Counted from the stretch's first letter, positions 1 through 12,179 are shown. The stretch: 64,000 bases of DNA from Pseudovirgaria hyperparasitica (GCF_010093815.1 NW_022985570.1:119818-183817); one strand, 5' to 3'. Numbers and translations: made by a program. The notes: a model not told the origin generated them from the sequence alone.

Positions 1-1285
1 AAGAATCAGGACAAATTCGCTTCATTGTCTCACTCAGATTATCTTGATCTAAGCCTTTCTCACCAACCGATTGAACTCTAATGCCACCTCTTCTATGGCG
101 ACTATTTCCAGGACTGCTTATGTAATCGGGAGAATCTGTGGACATGTCCAGGCTTTCATGTGAAGCAAGCATATCCGACCGTAAATGCGGAGTAGGTGGA
201 GGTATCACCGCATAGCCTTTCCCTTGACTGGATGGTGGTTCAAGTGCAGCAAACGTCTCTGACAGCGTGGACAGATCCTGGTCGATTGAGCGCTCATTTG
301 TATAAGGACTGTCATCCAGGTCCATTGTCAGCGCAGGTGCTGCGGAGGGGGGCGTGTTCAAATAATTCTGTGCCGTTTTCGGCTTGTAAAGAGGAGCATC
401 TTCGGGAGTTTCAAAACTATAGCGGGAGTCTAGCATATATGATGGACTTTTCATATACACGGCATTGCTTGTATCGCGTTTCTTCCCTCTTCCCAGAGAT
501 ACGACCACGTCGATGACGCCAAACTTTTGCCCGCCGGCTCTTTGTGAATTTGCGAATACGCCTGGCATTGGAATCGCAGCCAAGCACTGAAGATAATCGC
601 CAAGAGGTTGTCTCTCGCCATGCTCGTTGTATCCATATCTTGCAGACTCTCTTGCAATCTCAGCTGAGATCTCAGTCCAGCGATCCTCTGCACTCAACAT
701 GCCAGACTTTCTCCGCTTTAGAGGTCGCATGGATCCATCGGGTTCTTGTCCGTCAGGAATTATGACCCAGGGGCGTTCCAACATGAACGTAAAGCGACAA
801 CCAGAGAAGCACTGCATCAGCTCTTCCGGTCTGTTTGCGGATCTCGCCGGGATATATTTCGAGTTACACTGATTTCCATTGAAGAACACTGATATCATGA
901 GATCTTGTGCGGCGCGCCCACCTGCTGGCATTGATGTGCTGCTCTTGAGGTCCTTAAGAAAGGTCCCTTTACTGGGTGTGACCTGTACGGCGAGGGCATG
1001 GGGCGAGAGTTCGTGGTCTGAGGTGTCGCGTACAGCATCGTAGACCACGCCGCGGAGGAAGAAGGGCACATTGAGGCTCTGTCCGAGAAAACTTATGTGA
1101 TCGCTCGGATGGTCAGAAAGGGCTCTCTCGCGCAAGATTGACCCACCCAAAAGGGCTGCTGCAGCTCTGTCGCTGGCCTCGGTGGCATTTTGCCCTTTCT
1201 TCTTCTCTGGATTGGTAGTTGTTGAGTGTCTGAGTGAAGCTGTACGGAGGTAGACCGAAGTGCCTGCGCTACGATACGTTGGCAT
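1..1285 (-). CDS. Conserved fungal protein of unknown function, C-terminus cut by window edge
   Basis: One uninterrupted minus-strand frame runs from about 1,420 to base 1, so the C-terminus lies outside the window. About 428 codons are visible if translation begins at the ATG at 1,283-1,285 (MPTYRSAGTSVY). The frame stays open to about 1,420, where it meets an in-frame TGA. Plausible acceptors (tgcag, accag) near 1,385-1,410 mean an upstream exon could replace this start. The middle is well ordered, with runs such as FFLRGVVYDAVRDTSDHELS, NRPEELMQCFSGCRFTFMLE and KFGVIDVVVSLGRGKKR, plus a basic KRRK patch. The last 130 residues are Pro/Ser-rich and probably disordered. I see no signal peptide or membrane segment. 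I do not recognise the family. Coding status is secure from the long open frame and its protein-like composition; the 5' structure is not. Confidence 0.72.
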   Translation of the reverse strand, partial: MPTYRSAGTSVYLRTASLRHSTTTNPEKKKGQNATEASDRAAAALLGGSILRERALSDHPSDHISFLGQSLNVPFFLRGVVYDAVRDTSDHELSPHALAVQVTPSKGTFLKDLKSSTSMPAGGRAAQDLMISVFFNGNQCNSKYIPARSANRPEELMQCFSGCRFTFMLERPWVIIPDGQEPDGSMRPLKRRKSGMLSAEDRWTEISAEIARESARYGYNEHGERQPLGDYLQCLAAIPMPGVFANSQRAGGQKFGVIDVVVSLGRGKKRDTSNAVYMKSPSYMLDSRYSFETPEDAPLYKPKTAQNYLNTPPSAAPALTMDLDDSPYTNERSIDQDLSTLSETFAALEPPSSQGKGYAVIPPPTPHLRSDMLASHESLDMSTDSPDYISSPGNSRHRRGGIRVQSVGEKGLDQDNLSETMKRICPDS

Positions 1286-1659
1286 GATGGGCAGACTTGC
1301 ATATGAGTTTGGAAAAACGGTGTGGAGCTGGTTGACGGAAGACAATTGGCACACAGGAAGGCCGCGGTGAATAGAGAAATTCTGGTGACGCGCCCACGGA
1401 AAGCTGCAGTTCGCGGCTCAATTTCACCGCCGGGCCACAACAAACATTGTGCAACGCAAATTCACAAGAGAGGACATCAGCTGTCTTAGAAAAGAGACAG
1501 AACACAATTGGGATAAAAATAACAAAACGCAGACGATATTGAAGTTCAAATGCACATGCGTCCCAGCGAACCGCACAATGTGCTGAAAAAAGTGACACTT
1601 ACTTTTGAAAACCCACCATTGTTGGCGACAACCACCCAAATGTAAACAGCACTGGTTGG

Positions 1660-2493
1660 TCAATCAACTATGATACCAATCGGAGGACCACCTATTGTAT
1701 CTCCTAGTTCTACCACAGTTCTGTCGTATACCTTTGCTGTTTCCATTTCCCAAGAAACATGTTCGGCGCCTATACTATCCAGGTCCACATCGGGGTTCTC
1801 AGCATCAGATGGGTCATACACATCTTCAGACATATCTATAGCTTCTTGATCATCCTCTTCAATCTCACCATTAGACATGACATCAACGACCGCCACTCGT
1901 GTGCGTTGAACGATTCCTTTCAGTCGAACTTTCTGTGTATCTGACACAGTTCTACCGCCCTCAGAGCCGGGAAGAGATTCCCCAGTATCAATGTCTTGTC
2001 CCTGGAGCAATGAGGCGAAGGCTACATCTAACTTGTGGAGTAGTCGAAACATAGTCCGTGGGGAGACTGGGAGACCTGAAATGCAGTCTACTGCTAGGAG
2101 CGATAGAGATAAGAGGTATGGCACTTGTAGACTAGCTATTCGCGGAATGTCATTCGAAGGTTTCCAAAGGGAATCTATTCACTCACGGGTACCAGATACC
2201 CAAACGACATCTACGAGCTTCTCAATGTCGTTACCTGCTTCTTTGAACCTTGTGTAACCCCCAAGGTGGTCTACGTCAGCTGCATTACCGCTCCGTTGAG
2301 CGAAGTGTCGCTGAATCTGCAGTATCCCATCATCAATATGCCTGATGACAGCAGATTCTTTAGAGCCTCCAAGCCGCAGAGGCTTAGACCTTGGGCGCGG
2401 AAGGGCATAGGGTGCTTGAGAAGAATGTACCGATGAAGCTGGCGGAGACAAGATCTGAGTCTTGAAAAATCCACCCTCAATAGGGGACGACAT
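1660..2493 (-). CDS. Small conserved ascomycete protein (259 aa), two exons
   Basis: Exon 1 is 2,187-2,493 and exon 2 is 1,660-2,135, joined over a 51-nt intron (2,136-2,186, donor GTGAGT, acceptor aatag). The splice restores a continuous frame reading VVWVSGT-PSLQVPYLLSLS. The start is the ATG at 2,493 (MSSPIEGGFF). Residues about 1-50 are Pro/Ser-rich. The middle looks helical (IRHIDDGILQIQRHFAQR, FKEAGNDIEKLVDVVW). The end is strongly acidic (EIEEDDQEAIDMSEDVYD). As far as I recall, fungal homologues of this architecture are often auto-labelled 'meiotic recombination protein DMC1'. No RecA-fold Walker motif is visible here, so I would not transfer that function. It lies upstream of the preceding gene on the same strand, about 370 bp from that gene's first ATG. 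The gene model is good; the function is unknown. Confidence 0.75.
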
Positions 2494-4152
2494 GTCGCGG
2501 TCTCAACTGTTTTGCGTATTCCAATTGGTATGAAAGAGTCCTAGCAGTGGTGCTATGTATAAGAACCAGAGAACCTACCATAATTCACAGGTAACTGGTG
2601 AAGCGCATGTGGTGAGGTCAGAGCTGCTCCAAGAAGCGCTTAATTTGCTGCCTCAGGTACAAACTTTTGCTGCCTAACGCAGTTGAGCACTCTTGGCTTC
2701 TCTACCACGGCATGAGTGATTATCCCCAAACTCAGATGAGACGAGAAAGGTGCTGATCATTATAGCCCTTATCAATTTCTAAATCTCGCCATGCAGATCC
2801 TCCAGCTTTTCCAGTCGTCACCGCATTCAAAATGCCATCAACTACGAAGAAGGCGTTTGGCGGTGAACCCTGGTCACAATATTTAATATGCATCTACTTC
2901 GCTTTACGTGAAACTGAAGCTTAGTAGAACCTGGTCTCGAAATACATTGATTGACTGATTACAGCATTCTTTGCAGTGTCTCTCATCAACAGGGAAACAT
3001 GTCGTCATCTTTGGTGGCGTGGTCAGACCTTGTGAGCCGGTAGACAATCAGATTGATGTTGTCGAATTCGACTTGGCTGAATTAAGTCAAACACCATACT
3101 ACACACGAGCTCAACAGTATAGTTGACATCCTAGTAGATTCCAGGGTTCAGACCAGGCGCGCCAAGTGTGAATCCCAAGCCGCAGGTTCCGCATCGACTG
3201 CCCTTGGCCGTGGCACATACATCCCTGGTCCAGAGGTTTTTACTATGACACTGATAGTGCGACATGGTAGCTAACGACCGATTTGGAGTCGTTCTCACTT
3301 ATGTTCCCAGCGAATACACCAGAGCCACACCGACTTTACTGATCGGAGTGACCACGCTCTGACATCGAACGGCGACTCGTATGTGTATGTCCATCGGGTT
3401 TCCTGGAGTTTGGACGCTCATCCGATCCATGGTCATTCAATTTCCAATCGCGAAAGACAAAGAGACCTGGTGTCAGCCCTTGGACTCCTCGCTCCTTCAA
3501 TTGCGATCTCTAGTGGCAAGCTTTACCTCATAAATAGTTCTGATTGCAAACGTAAACAAAATAAGGCAATCAACATGGACGGTTCAGTACGGAACTCATG
3601 ATAAAGCTGAATGTTTACTGCGGACAACACTTCAAGACGGAGTGTGAGGATTGTAGGTGCTCCGGTGCCTATTGTTCGGAACAACAAACAGTATTCGTTA
3701 ACGGTTTTCGGCGAGCAGGACCAAACCTCTCTTGGCCACGCCGATGCTGGCAAATGATAAGTGATGTTTGGGCTTGGAGCTTGAGTTCTAGAAGTGAAAT
3801 TAGGTCTATTCATAAGACAGTGTTGGGGGTGGAAGCACCAAAGTTTTTTACTGCGGTCGTTATGAACAAGGATACTGTGATAAGGTCCGATGGGCTTGCA
3901 GATGGCAAAAATTGTTGTACGACATGTGGGTCCTCAAGGCTATCTCAGTACCTTGCCATACGAATGGTTGTTGATTGTGAACAAACCATATTTGCAGTTT
4001 CTTCCCGAAAGTACACGTCACTCTGCATATACATGCGAAGCCCAGTGTACTTTATGTACTCACCTCTTCTCTCTCTGTTTTTTCCACTCACACGTTTCGA
4101 TTTCCATTACGACTTTGTCCCACACATCTGAACCCCTTGACACTATCGCACT
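2494..4152. other. Intergenic region without a convincing gene
   Basis: The 1.66 kb between the small minus-strand gene and the dynamin-like gene holds only short frames with unlikely composition. The last 90 bases before the dynamin ATG are pyrimidine-rich (about 4,065-4,105, runs of tctctctctg and tttttccact), which is typical of a fungal core promoter or leader. I see no repeat longer than chance and no RNA gene. Confidence 0.5.
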
Positions 4153-6622
4153 ATGGAGACTGACGCCAGCAAATATTTACAGTCTAACGACACTCGCAGC
4201 TTGCTCGATGTGGTAGACAAGCTTCGATCACAAGGTATCAGCAAGTATGTAGACTTGCCAGAAATCGTTGTCTGCGGTGAACAGTCGGCTGGCAAAAGTT
4301 CAGTCCTCGAAGCGTTGTCAGGCATGACATTCCCCAGCAAGGACAATCTCTGCACTCGATTCGCAACTGAGCTCATACTTCGAAGAGCCCTGGATGAGAG
4401 CACTGATATCAGTATTGTTCCAGGTGTAGACCCAGAACGCTGTCAGGCGCAGACAGATATGCTACATGCGTTCAAAGTTTCTGACTCGGACGGGCCACTC
4501 GACTTGGGTGATGTCATTGAGCGGGCTAAAGAGTGCATGGGTATCACTGAGTTCGGGAAGGTTTTCAGCTCAGATATTCTGCGCATCGAGTTATCTGGTC
4601 CGCATCAGCCACACCTGACTCTGGTCGATCTTCCAGGCCTCTTTCAGGCAGGTAGCACTACGCAGTCTGATGAAGATTGTGAGATTGTCAAGACGATGGT
4701 ACGAAAGTATATGCAAAGCCCGAGGAGCATAATCTTGGCCGTTGTGTCAGCTAAGAACGATTTCAACAACCAGATCATCACCAGGTACGCCCGCGAGATC
4801 GATCCCCAGGGAGAGCGTACTCTCGGGCTCATCACGAAGCCTGACACACTACACGCCGGTTCTGACAGCGAGCGCTTTTATGTGGACCTTGCACAGAACA
4901 AGGACGTCAATTTCAGACTAGGATGGCATCTGCTCCGAAACCGCGACTATCCCGCACGTAACACATCCCTGGAAGAGCGCAATAAAGTCGAGGAAGACTT
5001 TTTCTCGAAAGGGATTTGGACTTCTCTCCGACCAACACAGCTTGGAGTGGCTGCCTTGAAGCCGCGGCTAAGTAAAGTCTTGAGGGATCAGATCTTGCTA
5101 CAGTTGCCTCATGTATTGTCCCAAATTGAGGAAGGTATTACAGATTGTACAGGACGACTTGACCGTCTTGGGGCATCGCGGGCTACGCTTTCCCAGCAGC
5201 GACGTCACCTTTTGCAGGCCAGCGAGCAATTTACCGCCCTGGTACAAAATGCTATCGACGGTTCATATTCCAACCCATTCTTCGGAAAAGCATCCACCAC
5301 ATCAGGCAGACAGAAGCGACTGAGAGCAGTTGTACAGAATACCTTGGCCGAGTTCGAGCACTCTATGCGTGTTGACGGTCATGCGCTCGAAATCGTGGAA
5401 GTCAAAGATGTAAAGCAAAAGAAGCAGATATCTCGCCAGTCTTACATTAAGAACGTCAAGGAGCTCCTGCAACACAGCCGAGGTCGTGAGTTGGCTGGAC
5501 TGTTTGACCCTTTGATCGTTGGTGAACTCTTCGGTGACCAATGCCAGCCCTGGAACAACATTGTGGACACATACGTGGACAAGATTGTTGATGCCGCTTA
5601 TTATCTCGTTCAGACGGCTCTGAGTCACGTTTGTGACCAACCGACCGCGGAAGGAATTCTTAATCATATTGTGTACTCAAGCATGGAGAATTTTAAGGCT
5701 GAGTTGCACGAGAAGGTCACAGAAATCATGAGACCTCATTACGAGGGTCATCCTATCACCTTCAACCACTATCTCACAGATAATGTCCAGAAAGCTCAAG
5801 CTGAGCGTCGTAGGAAAGAACTTGAGAAGTCTATTTCGGGATTCTTTGGGGACGAGTTTGACAGTGGAGACATGAACAGAGTTTCGTTCAATATGAGTTC
5901 GCTTCTGAACCTGCTGAACAAGCAGACTGAGACTGATATGAACAATTATGCTAGCTCTACCGCCACTGACTTCATGCAAGCGTATTATAAAGTGGGTCTC
6001 GATTCGGAACATTTATACTCAACAACGTTAACAAACTCCTCAGGTTGCATTGAAGAAGGTTGTTGACGACATCAGTGTCTTGGCAATTGAGGCATGTCTT
6101 GTTCAAAGACTGCCCGAGCTTTTTGCCCCAGCTACGGTTTTTGACATTGACGATACTACAGTCAGAACTATTGCATCTGAAAATGAAGAATCTGTCACGG
6201 AGCGGGTCCGCTGCTCAGAGAAGCTCAATATACTTGAGGAAGGCATGGTTGAACTCAAGAAGCTTCGGAAGTTTCAGCCAATCCATTCAGACTGTGAGTG
6301 ACTGTTCAGCCTGGATTCAGCCTACTTACGGAATGTAGCAAATAGCGATAAGGACATCTTCATTGCTGATGACAAGTATCTCGAGGCAGAAACTCGGATA
6401 GAAGAGGGTGACCAGGTTCATGACCAGGTCATTATGGCGACGTCGAGAAGTTCAAGCTTGCATGTTGAACCTGTCAGTGAAAAATATCCTATTGACAAAC
6501 TTGATGACACCAGCTGGGGTGTTCCAGATAAGAAGAAAGGAAAGAAAGTAAAAAGAGCAGTCTGCTGGGAAGAACATAAACCAGAGCTGTTCGCGAAAGA
6601 TGACGACTTCAGTTTCAAGTAG
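4153..6622 (+). CDS. Dynamin-like large GTPase, three exons (790 aa)
   Basis: Exons are 4,153-5,991, 6,044-6,293 and 6,339-6,622, with introns of 52 nt (GTGGGT...CAG) and 45 nt (GTGAGT...TAG). The spliced length is 2,373 nt. The N-terminal GTPase domain has all signatures: P-loop GEQSAGKSS (residues 42-50), switch threonine in CTRFATE (about 68), DLPG (159-162) and TKPD (228-231). A helical middle/stalk follows. Exon 2 completes a GTPase effector domain (from YYK across the splice to DDISVLAIEACL and ERVRCSEKLNILEEG). Exon 3 adds about 95 charged residues, including a lysine-rich patch (KKKGKKVKR). There is no PH or proline-rich domain, so it resembles the fungal Mx/DRP-type proteins rather than classical dynamin. 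It probably hydrolyses GTP to remodel a membrane; which membrane cannot be told. Stopping at either intron would truncate the effector domain or the tail. Confidence 0.9.
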
Positions 6623-7241
6623 TCTCCACGAAGTGCTCCAACAATATGCCCCTTATGATTATCAATTTTGATCGACATCATTGTCTTTCGGAACCTAGAA
6701 CCAAGTCTTTAGGTAGTGGACCTGATGCTCCTGTGGGCCTAGACCCACAGAAAAATAGCTAGAACAGTGTCATACAATTCTCTCAAGCTACTGGCTCGTC
6801 AGTAGACTTCTCTAGACACAATTAAGATATCACATGGCCCTAATGTCTGTCTTACGTCTCAGCATGGTGATTGCATCAACTTACCCTGGTGCCGCTTAAT
6901 GAATGGTCTGGGGCAAATTTTCGGCACGTTTTCTGTGATCGATGGTCTCTCGCAGCTCAAACTGTTGCATTTACACATACTGGAAGTTGATTTCAGACAA
7001 ATGCGAACTATGCAAGTTTAGGTATGATTACTGAGCCATGGCCAAGGGCATGACAAACAATGTTGAGTGTATTAATTCCAGTTTGGTGCCGATAGTTAGG
7101 ACATATCTTCATATTTCATAAACTAGTTACACACTCATTTCATAGCCTGAGGCTACAGTACTGGCAGTATTGTACCGATACACTTCTTCCATACGTACAA
7201 GTAGCACAGAGATCACAAGAACGCAGAATCTCGAAATGCAA
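6623..7241. other. Intergenic, convergent 3' ends
   Basis: These 620 bases separate the 3' ends of the dynamin-like gene (plus) and the membrane-protein gene (minus). Only AT-leaning non-coding sequence is seen. There is no obvious repeat and no frame worth calling. Confidence 0.5.
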
Positions 7242-8396
7242 TCACGGCTCCTGCTCTCCCAAACGACTAGCATCCGAAGTCCTCGGCACACTCTCCGATC
7301 CATTCTTTGCATACACCGGTGCCTCCAACTCCACGATCGTGGATGTATGTCGCGAATGACCGTAAATAGAACCGTCCTCGGCGTCATGATATCCCATAGC
7401 CTCGACGGGTACCATGGGAAGCGGCGTCATATCCATCGGCTGTTTAGCTTGGGGAGGAGATTGCGTCGGATACACCGCAGGAGCTAAAAGGCCTGCAGTT
7501 TCTGCCTTCCGTCGCTTGCGGTACCGGAGTATGCCAGCAATACTACATATTCCGACCATGAGGGCGGCAGTTGGACCAACCACGGCGCCTGCTATCCATG
7601 CCTTGCTGCGCGGGTGATATTGTGGCTGTAAGAGTATTGGATAACTGGTATCGGGTCTAGCGCCTGGGTTGTTGTGTTCCGTCGCTACAGTCGGAAATGT
7701 CGTCTCAAGCGCGGAAGCGGCTGTTGAGCCTCCGGGAACTGTGAGTGGGACGTCTGCACCTGCAATTTGTTCAGCCATACACTAAGGTAGTGTAAGAGTA
7801 GGTACAGACCTCTAGTGAGGTATACGTCTCCCGGCACGAGCGTCTTAACCACGGTGATGGTAGACTCTTCTGTGTAGCAGTCATACGATGTGGTAGAAGC
7901 CGTGGACTCGCCCTCATGTTCCAAGAATGACCAAGTCATACACCCCGTGAAGCTCTTCCCCAGTGAAGTAGTTCTTCCGAATAAAGTGCTGGTGGAACTG
8001 CATGTTTTTAGCTTCTCTCCCGAGTGAATTGCCTATGCGACCATACCATGCCACCCGATGGCCGTTCGCGTAAGTGTAGGTGCCTTTCTGGCAATCGACA
8101 ACCATTTCTGTTGTTGGTTCCGCCGTGGGCCCCATACATTGACCGTAACTGACATAATATCTGAACTCCAGTCCAGTAGCGCACCATAACTCCTTATCTA
8201 GTCGCAACAGAATTATTGTGGTCAGTTCTCATTACAACTTTGATCTCGAGTAGGTGCGACACAACTTACAGTAGTTATCTCTGACCTCTGAGAAGGCTAT
8301 ATGACCAGTCGTGGAACTGTATTCCTGTCCGGATACCCATTGTACGATAAAAGTCAAGAGAAAAAAGTGCCATGATATTAGACCAGATGCATCCAT
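7242..8396 (-). CDS. Signal peptide / Cys-rich ectodomain / single-TM protein, four exons (327 aa)
   Basis: Exons on the minus strand are 8,270-8,396, 8,047-8,197, 7,810-7,997 and 7,242-7,759. Introns are 72, 49 and 50 nt with GTAAGT, GTATGG and GTCTGT donors. The spliced length is 984 nt and the frame is continuous. It starts with a secretion signal (MDASGLISWHFFLLTFIVQWVSG). An ectodomain with several cysteines follows (WCATG, GQCMG, VDCQKG, GCMTW, YDCYTEE). Then comes a Thr/Pro/Ser stretch, one membrane span (about residues 195-217, AGAVVGPTAALMVGICSIAGIL) and a stop-transfer RYRKRRK. The cytoplasmic tail is about 105 residues, Pro-rich then acidic. This is the typical layout of fungal plasma-membrane proteins annotated as hypothetical; a sensor or wall-anchor role would be a guess. 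The 49-nt intron is inferred because it alone joins the frames of exons 2 and 3. Confidence 0.78.
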
Positions 8397-11300
8397 GGCT
8401 GGTGAATCCGTGAATAGAGTCGAGTCCGTATTACAGACCCTTAAGAACAGAAGACGATTGGAAATGAATTGAATTCTGCAGAACGATCGCGTGAAATTAG
8501 ATCTAATGTTTACTGTGCCGTCCATCTTAATCTACATAGTCTTTCGGCATCCTGGGCACGAGCTACTAAAAGTAGTGAGGCGTAGGCGTGTATCCGCAGT
8601 CTCGCGTTGATCTACACCAATCAAAGTAAACAATCTTTAGCTAAACGCGTCAATGTGGATACCGTGCCGCAGGAGAGCCCTTCAAATCAGAAGAAGCTTA
8701 ATACTTTTCATATGACCGTCCATTCCAGTCAACAGCGAGTGTGATGTGCAGTGGGGCTGAGCTCGTAATTTGTCCGACACACGATGTAGACATGAAAGCC
8801 GAGTCTCAAAGGATAGTCGAAGAATGGGCGCGAGCACCCTTGCTCTATCTTCGCCTGCGACTAAGGATACCTTGTGTTCGCGACCGGGATGCGGTGCCGA
8901 CAGATTTAACACCAAGGTTCTGGGTGATTCGTCGTTGATTCTGGCTGCAACTCGGTTCAGACTTTTCCAGTGATACGTATAATGAACTTGTCAGTGGTAG
9001 CAGGACCTTTACCAGACTTACAATCTCAGGCGCCAGTACTCACTGACTTGCAGAAGACATCCCCGCCTTGCCGCAAGTAGTACTCGTCGACAATGATATA
9101 GCTTGATATCTGAGTTCCTGACTTACTCAGTGACCAGCATTGACCCATAGTGCGCTAGCATTAACGTTGACCCCTGGGGTGGATACATTGTTTACCACTT
9201 TTATTCGTCCGGTACCTCCTCTTCATTCGGGTTCTTACACACCTCCCATTATCGCGGTATCCGCGAGTGAGTTTACGCCTATTGATGGAACGTCGTCCCG
9301 TATACATTGCCGTGTCGATAAAGTATAGTTCAATGGAGTTGCTATCGGAGCTCACAATCGTTGTCAAGACCTGGGGTTAAGAATGTGACTGTTCCCACGA
9401 GACTTGTGTTGTGTATGTTCATGGCGGACGAGCCGTATACGCGTAAAACAATTTGAAGCCAGGGAAAGATGACAGTGTCATGATCGGTCTCGCACTCGGT
9501 AGAACTGAATATTAGATGTTCGGCTGTAGATGAGACCAATGAAGTTGCTATCGGAGTTCACAACAGTTGTCAAATGACCGCTGTGGTCTCGGATGTAGAT
9601 CCTGCTTTAACTCTGAGGAGTCCCCGTATGCCTGAGATATCAGCACTACCTGGCATTCCATCGAACACCCAACATCTTTCGAACTGACTGTGGCCTGCTG
9701 AACAGGAACTCCACTCTCGACAATGCTCGTACGAAAAAGAAAATCCGCAAAATCAGAGACTCTCGTGCCATTGCCCGCCATCTCGCTTACCACAACGCGC
9801 TTGGCGAATGTCTCGTGGAGATTGCATGAAGTCAGTCAGGTACAAGGTACAATGTCTCATACAAAAGTTCCATGAATGAGAATGAGCGATGGGCTTTACA
9901 CGATAACAAAATTGTAGATGTCAGAATATGCGAGCTTGCTCTGTTGGCTAATCCCAGGCTCAGACCGCGCAGACTCGGTGATTGCTTGGAGTATGCCTTG
10001 AGATCGTCGAAAGTCGGAACGTTCCCTTGAAGACATACAGACCTGAGAGGTCTACAACGTACGCAGACAGTCTGTAGTTTTGAGACTGGCCTAAAAATAG
10101 CCCACTCCCAACAACCGACATCCCGCGTTGAAATTTCCGCTTGCGAACAACAAATATGATCTTGAATGCTAGAGTATCTTGAAAGGATGGTGCAGTACCT
10201 CGAGAGACTCTACATCAAGCCAGACTCTCCTATTGTGCACTCACGATGGCTCCGCGCACGATCATTATGGTGTCCGAACTAAACAGCCCCTTTCATGATA
10301 CGGCTCGCCCCTATAGGTCAGCACCATTGTCGGCACGTCACCGCACCCTGAATGTCTCATCCAGCAACCAGCATTCCGGGAGAGTGGCTGACAGCCAATA
10401 TCCAAAACTGCATGGCATTCGAGCGATACCCTTGTTCTGCCTTGGGTGACTACCTGCATTTAGCGAGGGAAAGATGTCACCAAATCAATCCCAGCACCTG
10501 AAATAGCAGCAATATCGTGGATTGCTACATTGCCAGTCAGAATGAGCTGCATCTCGACGTTGAGTCACCCCGGATATCCGGTGCTCACCGCAACAGACGT
10601 GGCGTATATTGCAGCTTGAGGCACTATTGATGCTCAGCCTCGTTGTCCGTCTAGTCTGTTTACATCCGCGAAACCCGTGGTCGGTGCTCGGGCTTTGCGT
10701 TGCGGACCGGCTGTTCGCAACAGACCCAGACAGTGCTCCCCCGAAAAGACCGAATATACTGTGTAGGCAATAGTGCTTACCTACAGCAAGTGTTGGTACT
10801 GGACAAATCCTGCGATGCACAAGCAGCGTTGTGAGCAGTTTTCGTGGCTCGTGTACACACTCCACCAATTGCAGTATCCCCATGCTGCTGATGCACCCAC
10901 GGGCCTGAACGAGGTTTGTGTGGGTTTCTTTTGCAGCCTCCTCCGCAGCAGAAGATCATCCGAGCATTATGAAACGACGAAGACGGTCAACAAGGTCCGC
11001 AGGCCCCCGGTCCTGGGCACGATCATCTATCGAAGTTTCTACGTGCATATTCGTGAGACAAGAATGTCAGCCTGAGCGTGTGTTGTGCCACAGCATCCCT
11101 CTGCCACGCCCCAGGGGGTTGTTCTACTTCCAACGACACGGTCGAAACGCCCGCGCCAACACGAGCCCGAAACGAGACTCTGCTGCAAAAGGGGAGAAGG
11201 AAAAACTTTCGTCGCCAAAACTTTCATCGCCAAAGACGACCCAAAACATTAAATCGCTCGTTTTATCCCCACCCGTGTGCGCTGCCACGGACAGGATGGC

Positions 11301-12179
11301 GGCTTGTTCCACCAACACCATCAACGATGTCACAGGCTGTGTGAACTTGTGTAGTCAGATAGCTATCGACACGCCCGCCCCGGTAGTCAGTCCTGCCAAG
11401 GACAGAGATTCCGATTCTGCGTCGTCCATGCATTTATTGTTCTTACTCGCAAGCATTGATTCCCAACAGCCCATCCAACAGCTTATTCGTAATGCGCGGT
11501 GTCTGAGAGGATGGACTTCCCGTTTGTAGGCAGCCGCAGGAATTATAAGCTTTGCGCCACCAGGTCTGACTGTCAGCTAGCGCGCGGCACCGATCCGGCT
11601 CGCCTATCGCCAATACTCACTTGCGGTAGCAATACTGTACTGACAACATGACTCTGCCCAGCAAGCCTCTCGTAGACGTGTCGCGGTTGCTGGCCTGATC
11701 CCGACAAGGCGTCTATTATGGTGGGTCCTACTGGCCTTCTTGCTGGGCTTGCTGGCTGTTGGTCAGCGAATGCACGTGCGGTGGGTGATGTTGCATGTTG
11801 CATTGCACCCGAACACCGAACAAACCGACGCTGGACGGTCGCTGAAGCACGCCAAAGCCATATTGGTTTAGGGAGGCGGCATTGAAACCTGCTCGCAAAG
11901 GATTGGGCAAATACGGTATCGATTGCCTGCACGAAGATGGCGCCACGAGGAATCCTGGCCAGGAATGTGAGTTGTGTATAAGACGGGGCGACGATCTCGG
12001 TTTGTGAAAGAAACAAAGCAGCAGCAGCATCAGAAACGACACTAATTCCAAAGACTTCTACGTTCGTTCTCTGCATCGTTCTTCAGTCTATCGTAATCAG
12101 TCTTCTACTATTCAACTGCTATAATAGTCAGTCGTTTCTATCCTATCCGACACACTTGATCTGCAGAAATAGCTGGATC
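8397..12179. other. 3.8 kb stretch with no confident gene
   Basis: No long frame with protein-like composition was found on either strand. The longest frame (10,918-11,529 plus, 203 codons) is Ser/Arg/Pro-rich, lacks recognisable motifs and includes a short direct repeat (actttcgtcgccaaa / actttcatcgccaaag, about 11,204-11,235). A pair of related minus-strand segments at 9,342-9,793 is listed separately. Base composition is similar to the flanking genes, so this is not RIP-type DNA. The last 200 bases should contain the peroxidase promoter. Confidence 0.45.
9331..9576 (-). repeat. Diverged 39-bp direct repeat resembling duplicated exon ends
   Basis: Two copies of a motif containing gttgctatcggag[ct]tcacaa lie at about 9,331-9,370 and 9,537-9,577, with spacing 206 bp. 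On the minus strand each copy reads GACAAC..TT followed by gtga[ga]ctccgatagc, which looks like an exon end followed by a GTGAGC/GTGAAC donor. The frames leading into them end in similar residues (DNDCELR and DNCCELR before stops). This may mark a tandemly duplicated exon in a multi-exon gene that I cannot assemble, or a chance-preserved duplication in non-coding DNA. Confidence 0.4.

Noticed and set aside
1093-1663. Minus-strand frames opposite or out of phase with the first gene
   Set aside because: They begin at non-ATG codons and overlap the better-supported frame. They may contain the undetermined 5' exon but are not genes themselves.
1660-2493. Assignment as DMC1 recombinase
   Set aside because: The protein lacks RecA Walker motifs and is too short. 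Any such label would be an inherited misannotation.
3598-4131. 177-codon plus-strand frame before the dynamin-like gene
   Set aside because: Cys/Ser/Phe-rich composition without conserved features. It runs into the pyrimidine-rich promoter/leader of the next gene.
10918-11529. 203-codon plus-strand frame
   Set aside because: No family motif, Arg/Ser/Pro-rich composition, contains a short direct repeat and is overlapped by other frames of similar quality.
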